DNA of 7,962 nt from Methanosarcina sp. (GTDB lineage Archaea; Halobacteriota; Methanosarcinia; Methanosarcinales; Methanosarcinaceae): contig JADGNM010000105.1 in the NCBI GenBank assembly GCA_017883485.1, positions 1 to 7,962 of the forward strand, written 5' to 3'. The translations under genes and the position numbers were made by a program. Below the pieces are notes generated by a model. That model saw only the letters and a list, made by a program, of their open reading frames with translations, was not told the DNA's origin and did not search any database. Position 1 is the stretch's first letter; each line of letters begins with the position of its first letter. Positions 1 through 6,636 of the stretch are shown here, in pieces.

Positions 1-2
1 TT

Positions 3-71
3 ACAGCTTTTAAGGTAGGAAGACATGACCTGATAAGAGCACCAGGTGCTTTTAGAAGGTTGAATAGATAA
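3..71 (+). CDS. Possible C-terminal fragment of an upstream gene
   Basis: Frame 3 is open from the left edge to a TAA at 69-71 and would encode about 22 residues ending GRHDLIRAPGAFRRLNR. The basic, uninterrupted tail is followed by a T-run at 86-92, as expected for the 3' end of a gene entering from outside the window. It would converge on the minus-strand endonuclease Q gene. I do not recognise the family, and 22 codons is short enough to be open by chance, so this is only a possible partial gene. Confidence 0.3.
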   Translation, partial: TAFKVGRHDLIRAPGAFRRLNR

Positions 72-85
72 GTTCCCATAAGTAA

Positions 86-99
86 TTTTTTTAAAAAAA
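86..99. terminator. Back-to-back oligo-T terminator between convergent genes
   Basis: Seven T (86-92) are followed directly by seven A (93-99), so each strand reads a T7 run. Archaeal RNA polymerase terminates at U-tracts without needing a strong hairpin. The run lies 15 nt past the possible + strand stop codon and about 90 nt past the stop of endonuclease Q. It could therefore end both transcripts. The role is inferred from sequence and position only. Confidence 0.45.
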
Positions 100-188
100 T
101 GAGTATTTAGTACCTTTAATCAAGTTTTAAAGCCCTAATCGAGAGATTGGCAAAAGCTCATATAACTTATTATCAGCGAACTCATTTC

Positions 189-1622
189 TTAAAAATCAAA
201 AAGTGAACTCTGACCCTTAGAATTATCTGATTCCTCTTTCTCTGATTCCTTTTTTTCTGTTTCCTCTTTTACTGTTTCTTCTGCCTTTTGTTCAGGTTTT
301 ATATCACTTTCTTTTGCGGATTTTGTCATATCCAGGTCAGAAAATGAGATCTGTTCCAAATACCTGGATTTTTTCCCTTCTAAGGATATTGGGATCTTTT
401 TCCTTTCCAGACCTGTTTCTTTCTCTAGCTCAAGTTTTCCTTCTTTCTTTCTCTCTTTAAGGTTTTCAGGCAATTCCAGCCAGCCGTATTGGCCTCCTCC
501 GCCTGGATGGATTATAACGTCGCCGTTCCGGAAGGCAAGGATAGCTTTTTCTATTCGCTCGTCAACAATTTTCAGATCTTCAGGCTTCGAGTAAATAAGG
601 GCTTCAACCTCATTTCCGAAGCGTTCTACAAGTGTATTCCAGGTAGCTTTTACACCTTTTGTCTGGACACCTGCATGACCAAGAGCCATCTGGATAATCT
701 CTGCAAGGGGGATCAGGTGAAGGTAAGGGGGGCGATGGTCAGGGTGCTTCGGTTCTTTGAAGTCTGCAAGCTCATTGACACGGTCGAAAACTCCTTTCTT
801 TATAGTGCCCCCACATATTGGACAGTGCCAATTATTCTCAACCGCCCCGAGCAGCGGATATTGTGTAAAGCATTTGATGCAGGCTGACCTGTTGTATTTG
901 CCTTCATCAGGAAAGAAGCCTACGTTCAGGGTAGCCTTAAATCCCTGTTCCCTTAGAATGGCTTTTTTCAGGCCGTCAAAGGTTATCTCGGGAACCTCAA
1001 ACTGCGTGAACTCCCTTGCCAGTTTGTTGATCGAAGGGGAATGAGCATCGGAATTTGAGAGAAAAGTCAGGCTGTGCAGTTCTTTGATCCTGTCTGCATA
1101 ATCACTGTCCGCACTTAAACCAAGCTCAATAAAAGAAACATAATCCGTCAGGTCCCCATAACAACTTTGCAAACTGTCGTGATAGCCGTAAAGTGCAGTC
1201 CAGGGAGTAAATGCATGACAGGGGCCGACAAGAGCCCCAATGTCTCTTGCAATTTCCGCAATTTCGCTGCCGTCCAGCCTGACATTTGGACGGCCATCAG
1301 CTTCAAGATTGCCGTAGGGAGCAATGCGTTCTGCCAGCTCTTCAGCTTTTGAAATTGAAGGTAAAATTAGAAGGTGATGTACACGCTTGTTATCTTCGAT
1401 TTCGGTAGTAGGAATGAAATAGATGCCATCGACCCTAATTTCTTCATTCGAAATGGAGACTTTTTTGATTTCTTCGAGCCACTTCGGGTGAGTGCAGTCT
1501 GCAGTACCGAGAAGTTCCATCCCTTTTTTCGAAGCCTCCCTGGCGATCATTGGAAGTTCCATCTTCCCGGAGGATGCCATAGAATATTTTGAATGGAGAT
1601 GGAGGTCTGTATTGACTTTCAT
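189..1622 (-). CDS. endoQ: Endonuclease Q (PHP-domain repair nuclease, TIGR00375 type)
   Basis: This 477-residue protein matches the archaeal endonuclease Q family, which nicks DNA on the 5' side of uracil, hypoxanthine, xanthine and abasic sites. The N-terminal PHP fold shows DLHLHSKYS (H8, H10), TADCTH (D42, H45), E74, H136 and SNSDAHSP (D192, H194), the expected metal ligands. A zinc-binding insert follows with C248-x2-C251 and C267-x2-C270. After it come a helical region around 310-370 and HPGGGGQYGW. Residues from about 395 are a Lys/Glu-rich, probably disordered tail ending in QSSLFDF, a PCNA-interacting-like box. The ATG start sits just before the PHP motif and follows a purine-rich GGGGAAGGA. 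The gene is last in the rpl44e-to-PAC2 run, 62 nt after the PAC2 stop. An AT-rich stretch in that gap (around 1650-1662) could give it its own promoter. The family call is firm; activity in this organism is inferred. Confidence 0.9.
   Translation of the reverse strand: MKVNTDLHLHSKYSMASSGKMELPMIAREASKKGMELLGTADCTHPKWLEEIKKVSISNEEIRVDGIYFIPTTEIEDNKRVHHLLILPSISKAEELAERIAPYGNLEADGRPNVRLDGSEIAEIARDIGALVGPCHAFTPWTALYGYHDSLQSCYGDLTDYVSFIELGLSADSDYADRIKELHSLTFLSNSDAHSPSINKLAREFTQFEVPEITFDGLKKAILREQGFKATLNVGFFPDEGKYNRSACIKCFTQYPLLGAVENNWHCPICGGTIKKGVFDRVNELADFKEPKHPDHRPPYLHLIPLAEIIQMALGHAGVQTKGVKATWNTLVERFGNEVEALIYSKPEDLKIVDERIEKAILAFRNGDVIIHPGGGGQYGWLELPENLKERKKEGKLELEKETGLERKKIPISLEGKKSRYLEQISFSDLDMTKSAKESDIKPEQKAEETVKEETEKKESEKEESDNSKGQSSLFDF
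192..212 (-). other. C-terminal PIP-like box of endonuclease Q
   Basis: The last seven codons read QSSLFDF (residues 471-477). This fits the PCNA-interacting peptide pattern Q-x-x-(L/I/M)-x-x-F, with the usual eighth position missing because the protein ends there. It resembles archaeal PIP boxes such as QATLFDF-type tails of other replication proteins. EndoQ of Thermococcales is known to work with PCNA. Binding here is inferred. Confidence 0.6.
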
Positions 1623-1684
1623 TTCCTTCCCCTTTCCCGGAGGCTCTAATTTTTATTTATTGCCGATAAGCCAATAATTAACGA

Positions 1685-2455
1685 TCAGCCTATATAACGC
1701 AGGTCTTCATCAGTCGGTTTGACCTCCTGAAAGGTCTGCTGCTCCTCTTTTTCTTTTAGCTTTTCAAGGATGCTTTCCATTTCCTCGGCTTTTTTAGCAA
1801 GAGAATCTGTATTTACCTCAATCCCGAATATTTTACAGAGTACTTTTAAAAGAAACTGGGCACTCTTAGGGTCCATAAGGTATCCGGGTGTCATTCCCAT
1901 AAGGCAGGCGGCATCAATCCCACGCATCCTGCTGAAAGCCACAAGGAGGCCAGACGCTCCTACAATTCCTCCGCTTGGTTCGGATTCCCTGAACTCTACC
2001 CCATACTTCTTGATCTCTTCGATCAATCCCGTATCATTTGCAACTCCCATAACCGTTTCATCGGAGCTGAGTTTGCCTGTGGGATAACCTCCGAGCGTGT
2101 AAATTCTGGGCACCTCAAATTCTTCTGCAATGTCAAGGTAAAGAGAACAGAGTTCATAGTGTCCCTGAGATGTTGTGCTCTGGTGGTCCCCCACAAGAAA
2201 CAGAATGTCATTCCCATTCGCTTTCCCGTGATATATCATGTTGCTTACGGGGCGTACAGTACAATCTTTATTAATCAGCACCTGAGGTGGAAAATGAGGA
2301 GAATAAACCTCCATGATCTTTTCAGCCTTGAGTTCGTCTATCAGGTGTTCTGCCACCAGCTTGCCTACTAGTCCTACTCCTGGAAGTCCGACTACCATAA
2401 TGGGTTTTTTGAGCTCAAAATTTTCTTTCAAGCGGACAAGTGTACTTTGCTGCAT
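1685..2455 (-). CDS. PAC2-family protein (proteasome assembly chaperone-like)
   Basis: This 256-residue protein belongs to the PAC2 superfamily (archaeal COG2047/TIGR00161 type). Its eukaryotic relatives help assemble the 20S proteasome, and archaeal PbaA/PbaB proteins bind the proteasome. The N-terminal GLPGVGLVGKLVAEHL, a central FLVGDHQSTT, LGGYPTGKL and GGIVGASGLL are typical glycine-rich turns of the fold. A charged helical stretch around 215-243 probably forms a coiled coil. The protein ends DLRYIG, with the tyrosine one place away from a strict hydrophobic-Tyr-X proteasome-docking tail. The ATG lies 9 nt after the nop10 stop and follows AAGGGATC, so it is very likely co-transcribed. 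The family is often placed beside nop10 and aIF2-alpha in archaea. The family call is strong, but its true partner (proteasome or something else) is not shown by the sequence. Confidence 0.85.
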   Translation of the reverse strand: MQQSTLVRLKENFELKKPIMVVGLPGVGLVGKLVAEHLIDELKAEKIMEVYSPHFPPQVLINKDCTVRPVSNMIYHGKANGNDILFLVGDHQSTTSQGHYELCSLYLDIAEEFEVPRIYTLGGYPTGKLSSDETVMGVANDTGLIEEIKKYGVEFRESEPSGGIVGASGLLVAFSRMRGIDAACLMGMTPGYLMDPKSAQFLLKVLCKIFGIEVNTDSLAKKAEEMESILEKLKEKEEQQTFQEVKPTDEDLRYIG

Positions 2456-2464
2456 AACGATCCC

Positions 2465-2620
2465 TTATCCTTCCTTTGCCAGTCTGCGGTACCTACCATA
2501 AGGGTCCTGAGGAGAAAAGCGGGCCGGATGTGCAGGAAAGGTTTCTCCTCCACAGACCGGGCATTCTTCCCTTAATGTGTACCTGCCGCAATTTTTGCAC
2601 TTGCGGATCTTTTGTCCCAA
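2465..2620 (-). CDS. nop10: H/ACA RNP protein Nop10
   Basis: A 51-residue protein starting at a TTG codon and reading GQKIRKCKNCGRYTLREECP onward. It has the Nop10 layout: a zinc ribbon with C8-x2-C11 and C20-x2-C23, then the conserved HPARFSPQDPYGRYRR segment. Nop10 is a core subunit of the archaeal H/ACA particle with Cbf5, Gar1 and L7Ae, which makes guide-directed pseudouridines in rRNA. Length and cysteine spacing are normal for the family. No ATG in this frame gives a proper start. The TTG is supported by an upstream AAAGGCGTGAT that matches the 16S anti-SD and spans the aIF2-alpha stop codon. It sits 6 nt after aIF2-alpha and 9 nt before the PAC2 gene. The gene is short and easily missed by automated calling. 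Confidence 0.92.
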   Translation of the reverse strand: MGQKIRKCKNCGRYTLREECPVCGGETFPAHPARFSPQDPYGRYRRLAKEG

Positions 2621-2625
2621 AGGGC

Positions 2626-2636
2626 ATCACGCCTTT
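2626..2636 (-). promoter_or_regulatory. Ribosome binding site deciding the TTG start of nop10
   Basis: On the minus strand AAAGGCGTGAT resembles the archaeal Shine-Dalgarno AGGAGGTGAT and lies 5 nt before the TTG at 2618-2620. It is made of the last codons and the TGA stop of the aIF2-alpha gene, suggesting translational coupling. Confidence 0.6.
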
Positions 2637-3433
2637 GCTGATTCGATGTGCCGCTTGAAAAGTCCATGCCCGCCAAGTTTGGAAATCGTATCGACTGCTG
2701 TCTGGGCGGATTTTTTAAGGACTGATTCGGCTTTCTTATAGTCCGGGGCAATTACCTTGATCCTGTATCTTGGAGCCCCGGTGTAAGTTACTTCGAGCCT
2801 GACATCTTTTCCATCAACATCACTGATGGAATTTGCAGCACTGAGGGCTTGTTTTATAACCTCTATGCCGTTTGGAAGGTTGCAGGTCAGATCCACGTAG
2901 CCCGCGATATCTACAAAAGGCAGTTTTATGTTTTCCCCTGCTATCTTTATTATACTCTTCAGGTATTTCTTATTGACTTTTACTCCTTTGAAGGCCTTTT
3001 CCCCTTCGATAGCAGCCTCTTCAAAGGCAGTGTATGCACTCCCGAACTCTTCAACAAGCTTTTCATGCAGGGATTGCAGGTTATTTTCATCAGTTTTAGT
3101 CTCTTCAGCCACGAACTGGAGCCATTTGGTGGCTTTTTGCTCATTTTTCCATTCCTGGATTTTAGCGCGCCGCTGATGCTCGTTCACATCTTTCAATGAA
3201 AGGTCTATGTGGCCGCGGGAAGGGTCCACGTTAAGAACCTTGCAGACGATCTTCTGCCCTTCCCTTACGTAGTCCCTGACGTACTTGACCCAGCCTGCTT
3301 TAATCTCGGAGATATGGATGAAACCCTCCCGTCCTCCGAATTCCTCAAGCTCGACGTAGGCTCCGAAATCCGTCACATTCTTTACAGTACAGACTACGAA
3401 TTCTCCGACTTCGGGCCAGTTATCGTTTCCCAT
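2627..3433 (-). CDS. eif2a: Translation initiation factor aIF2, alpha subunit
   Basis: This subunit of the heterotrimeric aIF2, which brings initiator Met-tRNA to the small ribosomal subunit, is 268 residues from the ATG chosen here. The N-terminal S1/OB domain (about residues 5-85) shows WPEVGEFVVCTVKNVTDFGAY, GGREGFIHISEI and VDPSRGHIDLSLKDV. A helical middle domain (about 88-165) and a C-terminal alpha-beta domain (about 170-262, with GIEVIKQAL and APRYRIKV) follow, as usual for the family. Lysine replaces the serine regulated by phosphorylation in eukaryotic eIF2-alpha (SEIK versus SELS). A GTG three codons upstream (3442) is also possible, but GAAGTGGTG then serves as the SD for the ATG, which is why I prefer ATG. 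It lies 21 nt after rps27e and 6 nt before nop10. Confidence 0.95.
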   Translation of the reverse strand: MGNDNWPEVGEFVVCTVKNVTDFGAYVELEEFGGREGFIHISEIKAGWVKYVRDYVREGQKIVCKVLNVDPSRGHIDLSLKDVNEHQRRAKIQEWKNEQKATKWLQFVAEETKTDENNLQSLHEKLVEEFGSAYTAFEEAAIEGEKAFKGVKVNKKYLKSIIKIAGENIKLPFVDIAGYVDLTCNLPNGIEVIKQALSAANSISDVDGKDVRLEVTYTGAPRYRIKVIAPDYKKAESVLKKSAQTAVDTISKLGGHGLFKRHIESAKA

Positions 3434-3454
3434 TCGCACCACTTCTCAAATTGG

Positions 3455-3649
<195 letters not shown>

Positions 3650-3928
3650 TTACTCCTTAAATTCAAATTTCTTTGCCCTGAACGCAGGTGGTTGGTATGC
3701 TTTCTTACATACTGTACAGCGGTATCTGAGCCAGATGCGTTTTGTCGGCTTATCGCCGCCAGGCACCTTGGAGAATTTTCCGCTGTTTCCTATACCTTGC
3801 TGTCTTTTCTTCTGTCTTGCAATATGAGTCATGGATGAAGCCTGACCCTTTTTGATCCTCTCAACAACAATTTCTTGATGGGTCTTACAGGACGGACAGT
3901 AAGATCTCATTCGCTTTGGAATCTTCAT
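3650..3928 (-). CDS. rpl44e: 50S ribosomal protein L44e
   Basis: A 92-residue large-subunit protein of the archaeal/eukaryotic L44e (eL42) family, located near the E site of the ribosome. The zinc-binding cysteines are in place: C11-x2-C14 (SYCPSCKTH) and C71-x2-C74 ([10 protein letters not shown]). Between them is the basic, glycine-containing loop with [20 protein letters not shown], and the end is KKFEFKE. The ATG follows AAGGTG by 6 nt. This is the first gene of the translation part of the cluster, preceded by a 487-nt non-coding stretch that must hold its promoter. Confidence 0.97.
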   Translation of the reverse strand: MKIPKRMRSYCPSCKTHQEIVVERIKKGQASSMTHIARQKKRQQGIGNSGKFSKVPGGDKPTKRIWLRYRCTVCKKAYQPPAFRAKKFEFKE

Positions 3929-3934
3929 TCTTTA

Positions 3935-3940
3935 CACCTT
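3935..3940 (-). promoter_or_regulatory. Ribosome binding site of rpl44e
   Basis: AAGGTG on the minus strand, 6 nt before the ATG of rpl44e, matches the archaeal anti-Shine-Dalgarno sequence and fixes the start codon. Confidence 0.6.
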
Positions 3941-4011
3941 TTTTAATGATTATCGGTAATATAGTCCACCTTTTCCATAGTCATCTGTTCCGACTTTTAC
4001 GAAAGGCTTTG

Positions 4012-4060
4012 TTAGATCTAAACGGGATCTATTATAATTACTAATAGACGTATAATTACT
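4012..4060 (-). promoter_or_regulatory. Candidate promoter/operator region of the rpl44e operon
   Basis: Upstream of rpl44e lie a 10-bp perfect palindrome TTAGATCTAA (4012-4021) and an AT-rich TATA-like stretch (4031-4040). The sequence TATAATTACT occurs exactly twice, at 4033-4042 and 4051-4060, and TTACTGAA occurs at 4056-4063 and 4083-4090. If 4031-4040 is the TATA box on the minus strand, transcription would start near 4010, next to the palindrome, giving a leader of about 80 nt. The repeats are directly visible; promoter function is inference. Confidence 0.3.
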
Positions 4061-4301
4061 GAAACTACTAATCTGTGTACAGTTACTGAATTTACGTTTG
4101 GCATTTACGTATAATATTTCAGTTCAGGGAAGCTCTTATTTGAGAAGCCTTTGATTAGATAAACTTGAAATTTCTAACCTTTTTGACCTTCTTTTGTCCC
4201 GATATCATGATTGACCGTCTCATATCGTTGACAAAGTCAGAGCATGCTAACAAGGTTAAGCTACACAGATATAGCTACACATATAAATACTAATGCTATT
4301 A

Positions 4302-4426
4302 CTTGAGATACTTTCCTGCTGTCATCCCAGGGTTCGATATTTACAGGACCCTCAGAGGCTTGCTTTCTTTACTCCTCAAGCTAAAAATAAGCTGCAAGCA
4401 TCCGGAAACTGGAAATTAAATTTTTT
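4302..4426 (+). ncRNA. Candidate structured RNA in the gins51-rpl44e spacer
   Basis: Three inverted repeats are visible: CTTGAG/CTCAAG (4302-4307 with 4375-4380), AGGGTTC/GGACCCT (4329-4335 with 4346-4352, one G-U pair, 10-nt loop) and GCTTGC/GCAAGC (4358-4363 with 4394-4399). The first and third cross and would form a pseudoknot or alternatives. On the + strand a TATA-like ATATAAATA (4281-4289) sits about 20-25 nt before this block and a T6 run (4421-4426) follows it, overlapping the gins51 3' end. The same pairings also exist in the minus-strand 3' UTR of gins51, where T5 (4383-4387) could terminate. The orientation and even the existence of the RNA are uncertain. Confidence 0.25.
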
Positions 4427-5123
4427 CAGAATTTTCCTGTCCGGCAATAAGCTTAGCTGCATTTCTTTTTATTAGCCCTGCTGCGTTGAGTTGCGGCAAA
4501 ACAACTACGTCCTCGGCACCGACAGTATAGTTTCGACCGTCTGCGCCTGTGAAGGTTGGCAGATCCTTCAGTATTCGGACAACAACGTACTCCCCATTTA
4601 TATTTTTTTTGCCTGTTTCTGCTGTTTTTTCTTTTCCAACTGCAGTTATGGATATCCCCTTCCCTGCTTCCCGTCCCCCCCGGATACTGGCAGAAATCTC
4701 TCTTCCCACTCCAATTTCGGGCCAAACTGCAATTTTTTCGGAATCGGGATACAAAATAGGTCCCAGAAGTTCTATCTTTGCAGCCTCAATTCCCTGCAGT
4801 ACAAGGTCATAAAGACTTTTTTCCGCAGGAAGCAGCTTTTCAATGTCCTTTGATATAGGTTTGTTTGCATGAGACTGAAAGGTTGCCATGGTAATAACCT
4901 TTCCGATCCTTTTCATGAAGATAGTTTCAAGGGCAGAAAGCGCTCCCTCATGCTCATCATGAAGCATCTTGAATTCAGGAGAACGGGAGTTATTGATTTT
5001 TTCAATATCCTCTTCAAGCTGCCGGAGATATTTCTCAGCTTCCAGGTAAAAATCAGCTGGAATTGCCTTCAATTTCTGGTTTTTCTCCTTATACAGGGTC
5101 TGGCTGATTTCTTCTATATCCAT
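4416..5123 (-). CDS. gins51: GINS complex subunit, Gins51 type
   Basis: This 235-residue protein fits archaeal Gins51 (Sld5/Psf1-like), part of the GINS complex that joins MCM and a Cdc45/RecJ-like protein at the replication fork. The A domain is N-terminal and helical (about 1-120), then a variable, partly low-complexity linker (about 121-178), then the small B domain (about 179-226) with VVVRILKDLPTF, DGRNYTVGAEDVVVLP and a final AAGLIKR segment. The A-then-B order separates it from Gins23. I place the start at the ATG at 5123; a GTG four codons upstream lies inside the likely SD (GAGGTG, 5133-5138) 9 nt before that ATG. The gene begins inside the end of priS (35-nt overlap), pointing to coupled translation. 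No second GINS gene is in the window; some euryarchaea use Gins51 alone as a homotetramer. Confidence 0.9.
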   Translation of the reverse strand: MDIEEISQTLYKEKNQKLKAIPADFYLEAEKYLRQLEEDIEKINNSRSPEFKMLHDEHEGALSALETIFMKRIGKVITMATFQSHANKPISKDIEKLLPAEKSLYDLVLQGIEAAKIELLGPILYPDSEKIAVWPEIGVGREISASIRGGREAGKGISITAVGKEKTAETGKKNINGEYVVVRILKDLPTFTGADGRNYTVGAEDVVVLPQLNAAGLIKRNAAKLIAGQENSEKI

Positions 5124-6333
5124 ACTCCGCAACACCTCTACAAATCAGATACACCGCTGCATACTCCGGAACTTCCTGTATGCCCTCTTCTACTCTTAAA
5201 TCATTTCCTTTTAACTGTACTGAAAAAGGCTTTGAAACGGTTACTTTTACCGGCCTCTCGCCAAAGATAACGGCATCATTAAGCGGGTCAAACTTTTCCA
5301 GCTCTGATAAAGCAAGTTTCTTCACAAGCATCCCGGACCCGCCGTGCAGGGAACCCGGCGTCCGGATCAAGCGTTTGATATCTGCGGTCACAGGTTCATC
5401 AACGCTGGCCCCGAATCTGTGCAGGAAATTCTCAACTGAGTCTTGCATAAAATAGGCAGCAATATCCTTAAAGTTTCTGACACCAAAATCCAGCCTCCCT
5501 TTCTCCAAGATATCCTTTAAACCACTTTCACTATTTGTAATATTGATCAATTTTTTAATTGTAGAATCCCCGATTTTCTCATGTTTTCGAAGCTCAGTAA
5601 ACATGTTCTTCTTGTATCTCTTTTTACATTCGGCTTTCATGTAATCCGTAAGATAGAATGCAATTCTCTTTCCCCAACCTGAGTCATATCCCATAAGCAT
5701 GCATTTCACAGGCACATTCTTTATCCCTTTGAAAGTCTTCGATCCTATCCCGAATTCCCCATCCATTGCAACTTCCCTGAAAAAGTATTTGAAATCGAGG
5801 TCTCGCCCGCTCACGTAATTTACGATTTCTCTTCTTTCTGGACTTCCAAGAATCAGCACTTTCTGACTCCGAATGTGAAAATGGTATCCTCTCCCCCCTG
5901 AGAAAACAAGCTCAATCTCCTCCTCTGAAAACCCGAAATCGTCCAGAAGAAAATCAAGAAGCTTGAAAGCCTCCTTCTTCACAAGCTCAAGCATATCCGC
6001 ATAATTCCTCGGAGCATTTGGCACATGGTCTACATCAAGATCTAAAATAAGCTCTGCTCCGAGCCAGTTTTTCTCGTTCATCTTCTTTGCACCAGGATAT
6101 TCGTAATAAGCCGTCGAATTATAAACATGTGCAGGAGCCATGCCGTAAAGATAATCAAGAGCTTCTCCGGGTGAGCCAAAGGATTTGTGCCTGTGCATTA
6201 TCTTTTCAGGCGTATCGTCATAGAAAATAAAAGCCCACTCTCTGTTAGGCATGCGGTCAGGGAGACCTATCTCGGCACTCCTGTAATAGTTCTGAAAGCG
6301 GGATTTCAAAAAACTGGTAGTTCGGCTGTCCAT
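5089..6333 (-). CDS. priS: DNA primase small (catalytic) subunit PriS
   Basis: This 414-residue protein is the catalytic subunit of the archaeal/eukaryotic primase, which with PriL synthesises primers for the replicative polymerases. The catalytic acidic pair is in LILDLDVDH (D98, D100). SGGRGYHFHI (145-154) carries the nucleotide-binding serine, arginine and histidine. A third acidic residue is probably D312 in SVDEPVT, followed by RLIRTPGSLHG (321-331), the conserved core before the C-terminal part. Length is normal for Methanosarcinales-like PriS. I see no clear cysteine knuckle after the DxD motif (residues 103-120), unlike some other archaeal PriS proteins. The ATG at 6333 has no obvious SD, so it may be translated from a short or SD-less leader. 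gins51 overlaps its end, a pairing conserved in many archaea. Confidence 0.96.
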   Translation of the reverse strand: MDSRTTSFLKSRFQNYYRSAEIGLPDRMPNREWAFIFYDDTPEKIMHRHKSFGSPGEALDYLYGMAPAHVYNSTAYYEYPGAKKMNEKNWLGAELILDLDVDHVPNAPRNYADMLELVKKEAFKLLDFLLDDFGFSEEEIELVFSGGRGYHFHIRSQKVLILGSPERREIVNYVSGRDLDFKYFFREVAMDGEFGIGSKTFKGIKNVPVKCMLMGYDSGWGKRIAFYLTDYMKAECKKRYKKNMFTELRKHEKIGDSTIKKLINITNSESGLKDILEKGRLDFGVRNFKDIAAYFMQDSVENFLHRFGASVDEPVTADIKRLIRTPGSLHGGSGMLVKKLALSELEKFDPLNDAVIFGERPVKVTVSKPFSVQLKGNDLRVEEGIQEVPEYAAVYLICRGVAEYGYRRNQPDPV

Positions 6334-6373
6334 GGTTTCGGGGCGTTTTGGGTTTTGGATCTTTCTATTAGAG

Positions 6374-6382
6374 ATTTATTTA
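6374..6382 (-). promoter_or_regulatory. Candidate TATA box of priS
   Basis: TAAATAAAT on the minus strand lies about 41-49 nt before the priS ATG. A start site some 25 nt downstream would fall near 6353, giving a leader of roughly 20 nt, in keeping with the lack of an SD. AT-rich surroundings make this a weak call. Confidence 0.3.
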
Positions 6383-6593
6383 GGGTTTTTGCAGGTTTTA
6401 GTTGGGAATTTCTATGATAGATTAACTCATATTTTACTCTTGTTTATATTAATCTTCTTAAAATAGTTTAAAAGTAGACTGATTTTATATTAAGTAGCAT
6501 TAATTTTTGCCTGCAATAGGAATTCTGTGTAAAAAGGAAAGAAATAGTATGCACACAATAAAAATAAATTGACTAGGAAAGTTAGAAATGGGC

Positions 6594-6619
6594 TTCATGT
6601 GAATATGTATTACATGTAA
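6594..6619 (+). promoter_or_regulatory. Tandem palindromes, possible operator of the SUMF1-like gene
   Basis: TTCATGTGAA (6594-6603) and TTACATGTAA (6610-6619) are two related 10-bp palindromes with centres 16 bp apart, ending 17 nt before the likely TATA box. Paired sites upstream of a TATA box are a common arrangement for archaeal regulators. The palindromes are seen; the regulator and effect are unknown. Confidence 0.35.
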
Positions 6620-6636
6620 CAATCTCTCCTATCAAT

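Larger units (their letters stand above)
3929..4415. other. Non-coding spacer between rpl44e and gins51
   Basis: This 487-nt stretch has no convincing protein gene on either strand; the longest frames lack a recognisable start or composition. It holds the rpl44e ribosome binding site, the repeats and palindrome at 4012-4090, a further ACGTATAAT at 4107-4115 repeating 4048-4056, a two-way TATA-like box at 4281-4289, and inverted repeats at 4302-4399. Such a long gap inside an otherwise tightly packed cluster suggests a separate promoter for the translation genes and perhaps a small RNA. Confidence 0.6.

Noticed and set aside
38..50. AGCACCAGGTGCT palindrome followed by TTTT near the left edge
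   Set aside because: The 1-nt centre leaves a poor hairpin loop and it lies inside the possible coding tail, so I do not call it a terminator or operator.
489..887. + strand open frame of 132 codons opposite endonuclease Q
   Set aside because: It is antisense to the EndoQ zinc-binding and middle region, which is well conserved; no start signal or family resemblance.
1657..1677. 6-bp inverted repeat TTATTG/CAATAA between the PAC2 and EndoQ genes
   Set aside because: The stem is weak and AT-rich and is followed by A-rich rather than T-rich sequence on the minus strand, so it does not look like a terminator.
3943..3984. 13-codon minus-strand frame (MTMEKVDYITDNH) just upstream of rpl44e
   Set aside because: Considered as a leader peptide, but it has no SD, no regulatory codon run, and such short frames are expected by chance.
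4329..4352. GGGTTCGA followed by a pairing GGACCC, resembling a tRNA T-arm
   Set aside because: The loop is 10 nt rather than 7, and no acceptor stem, D-arm or anticodon arm can be placed around it on either strand.
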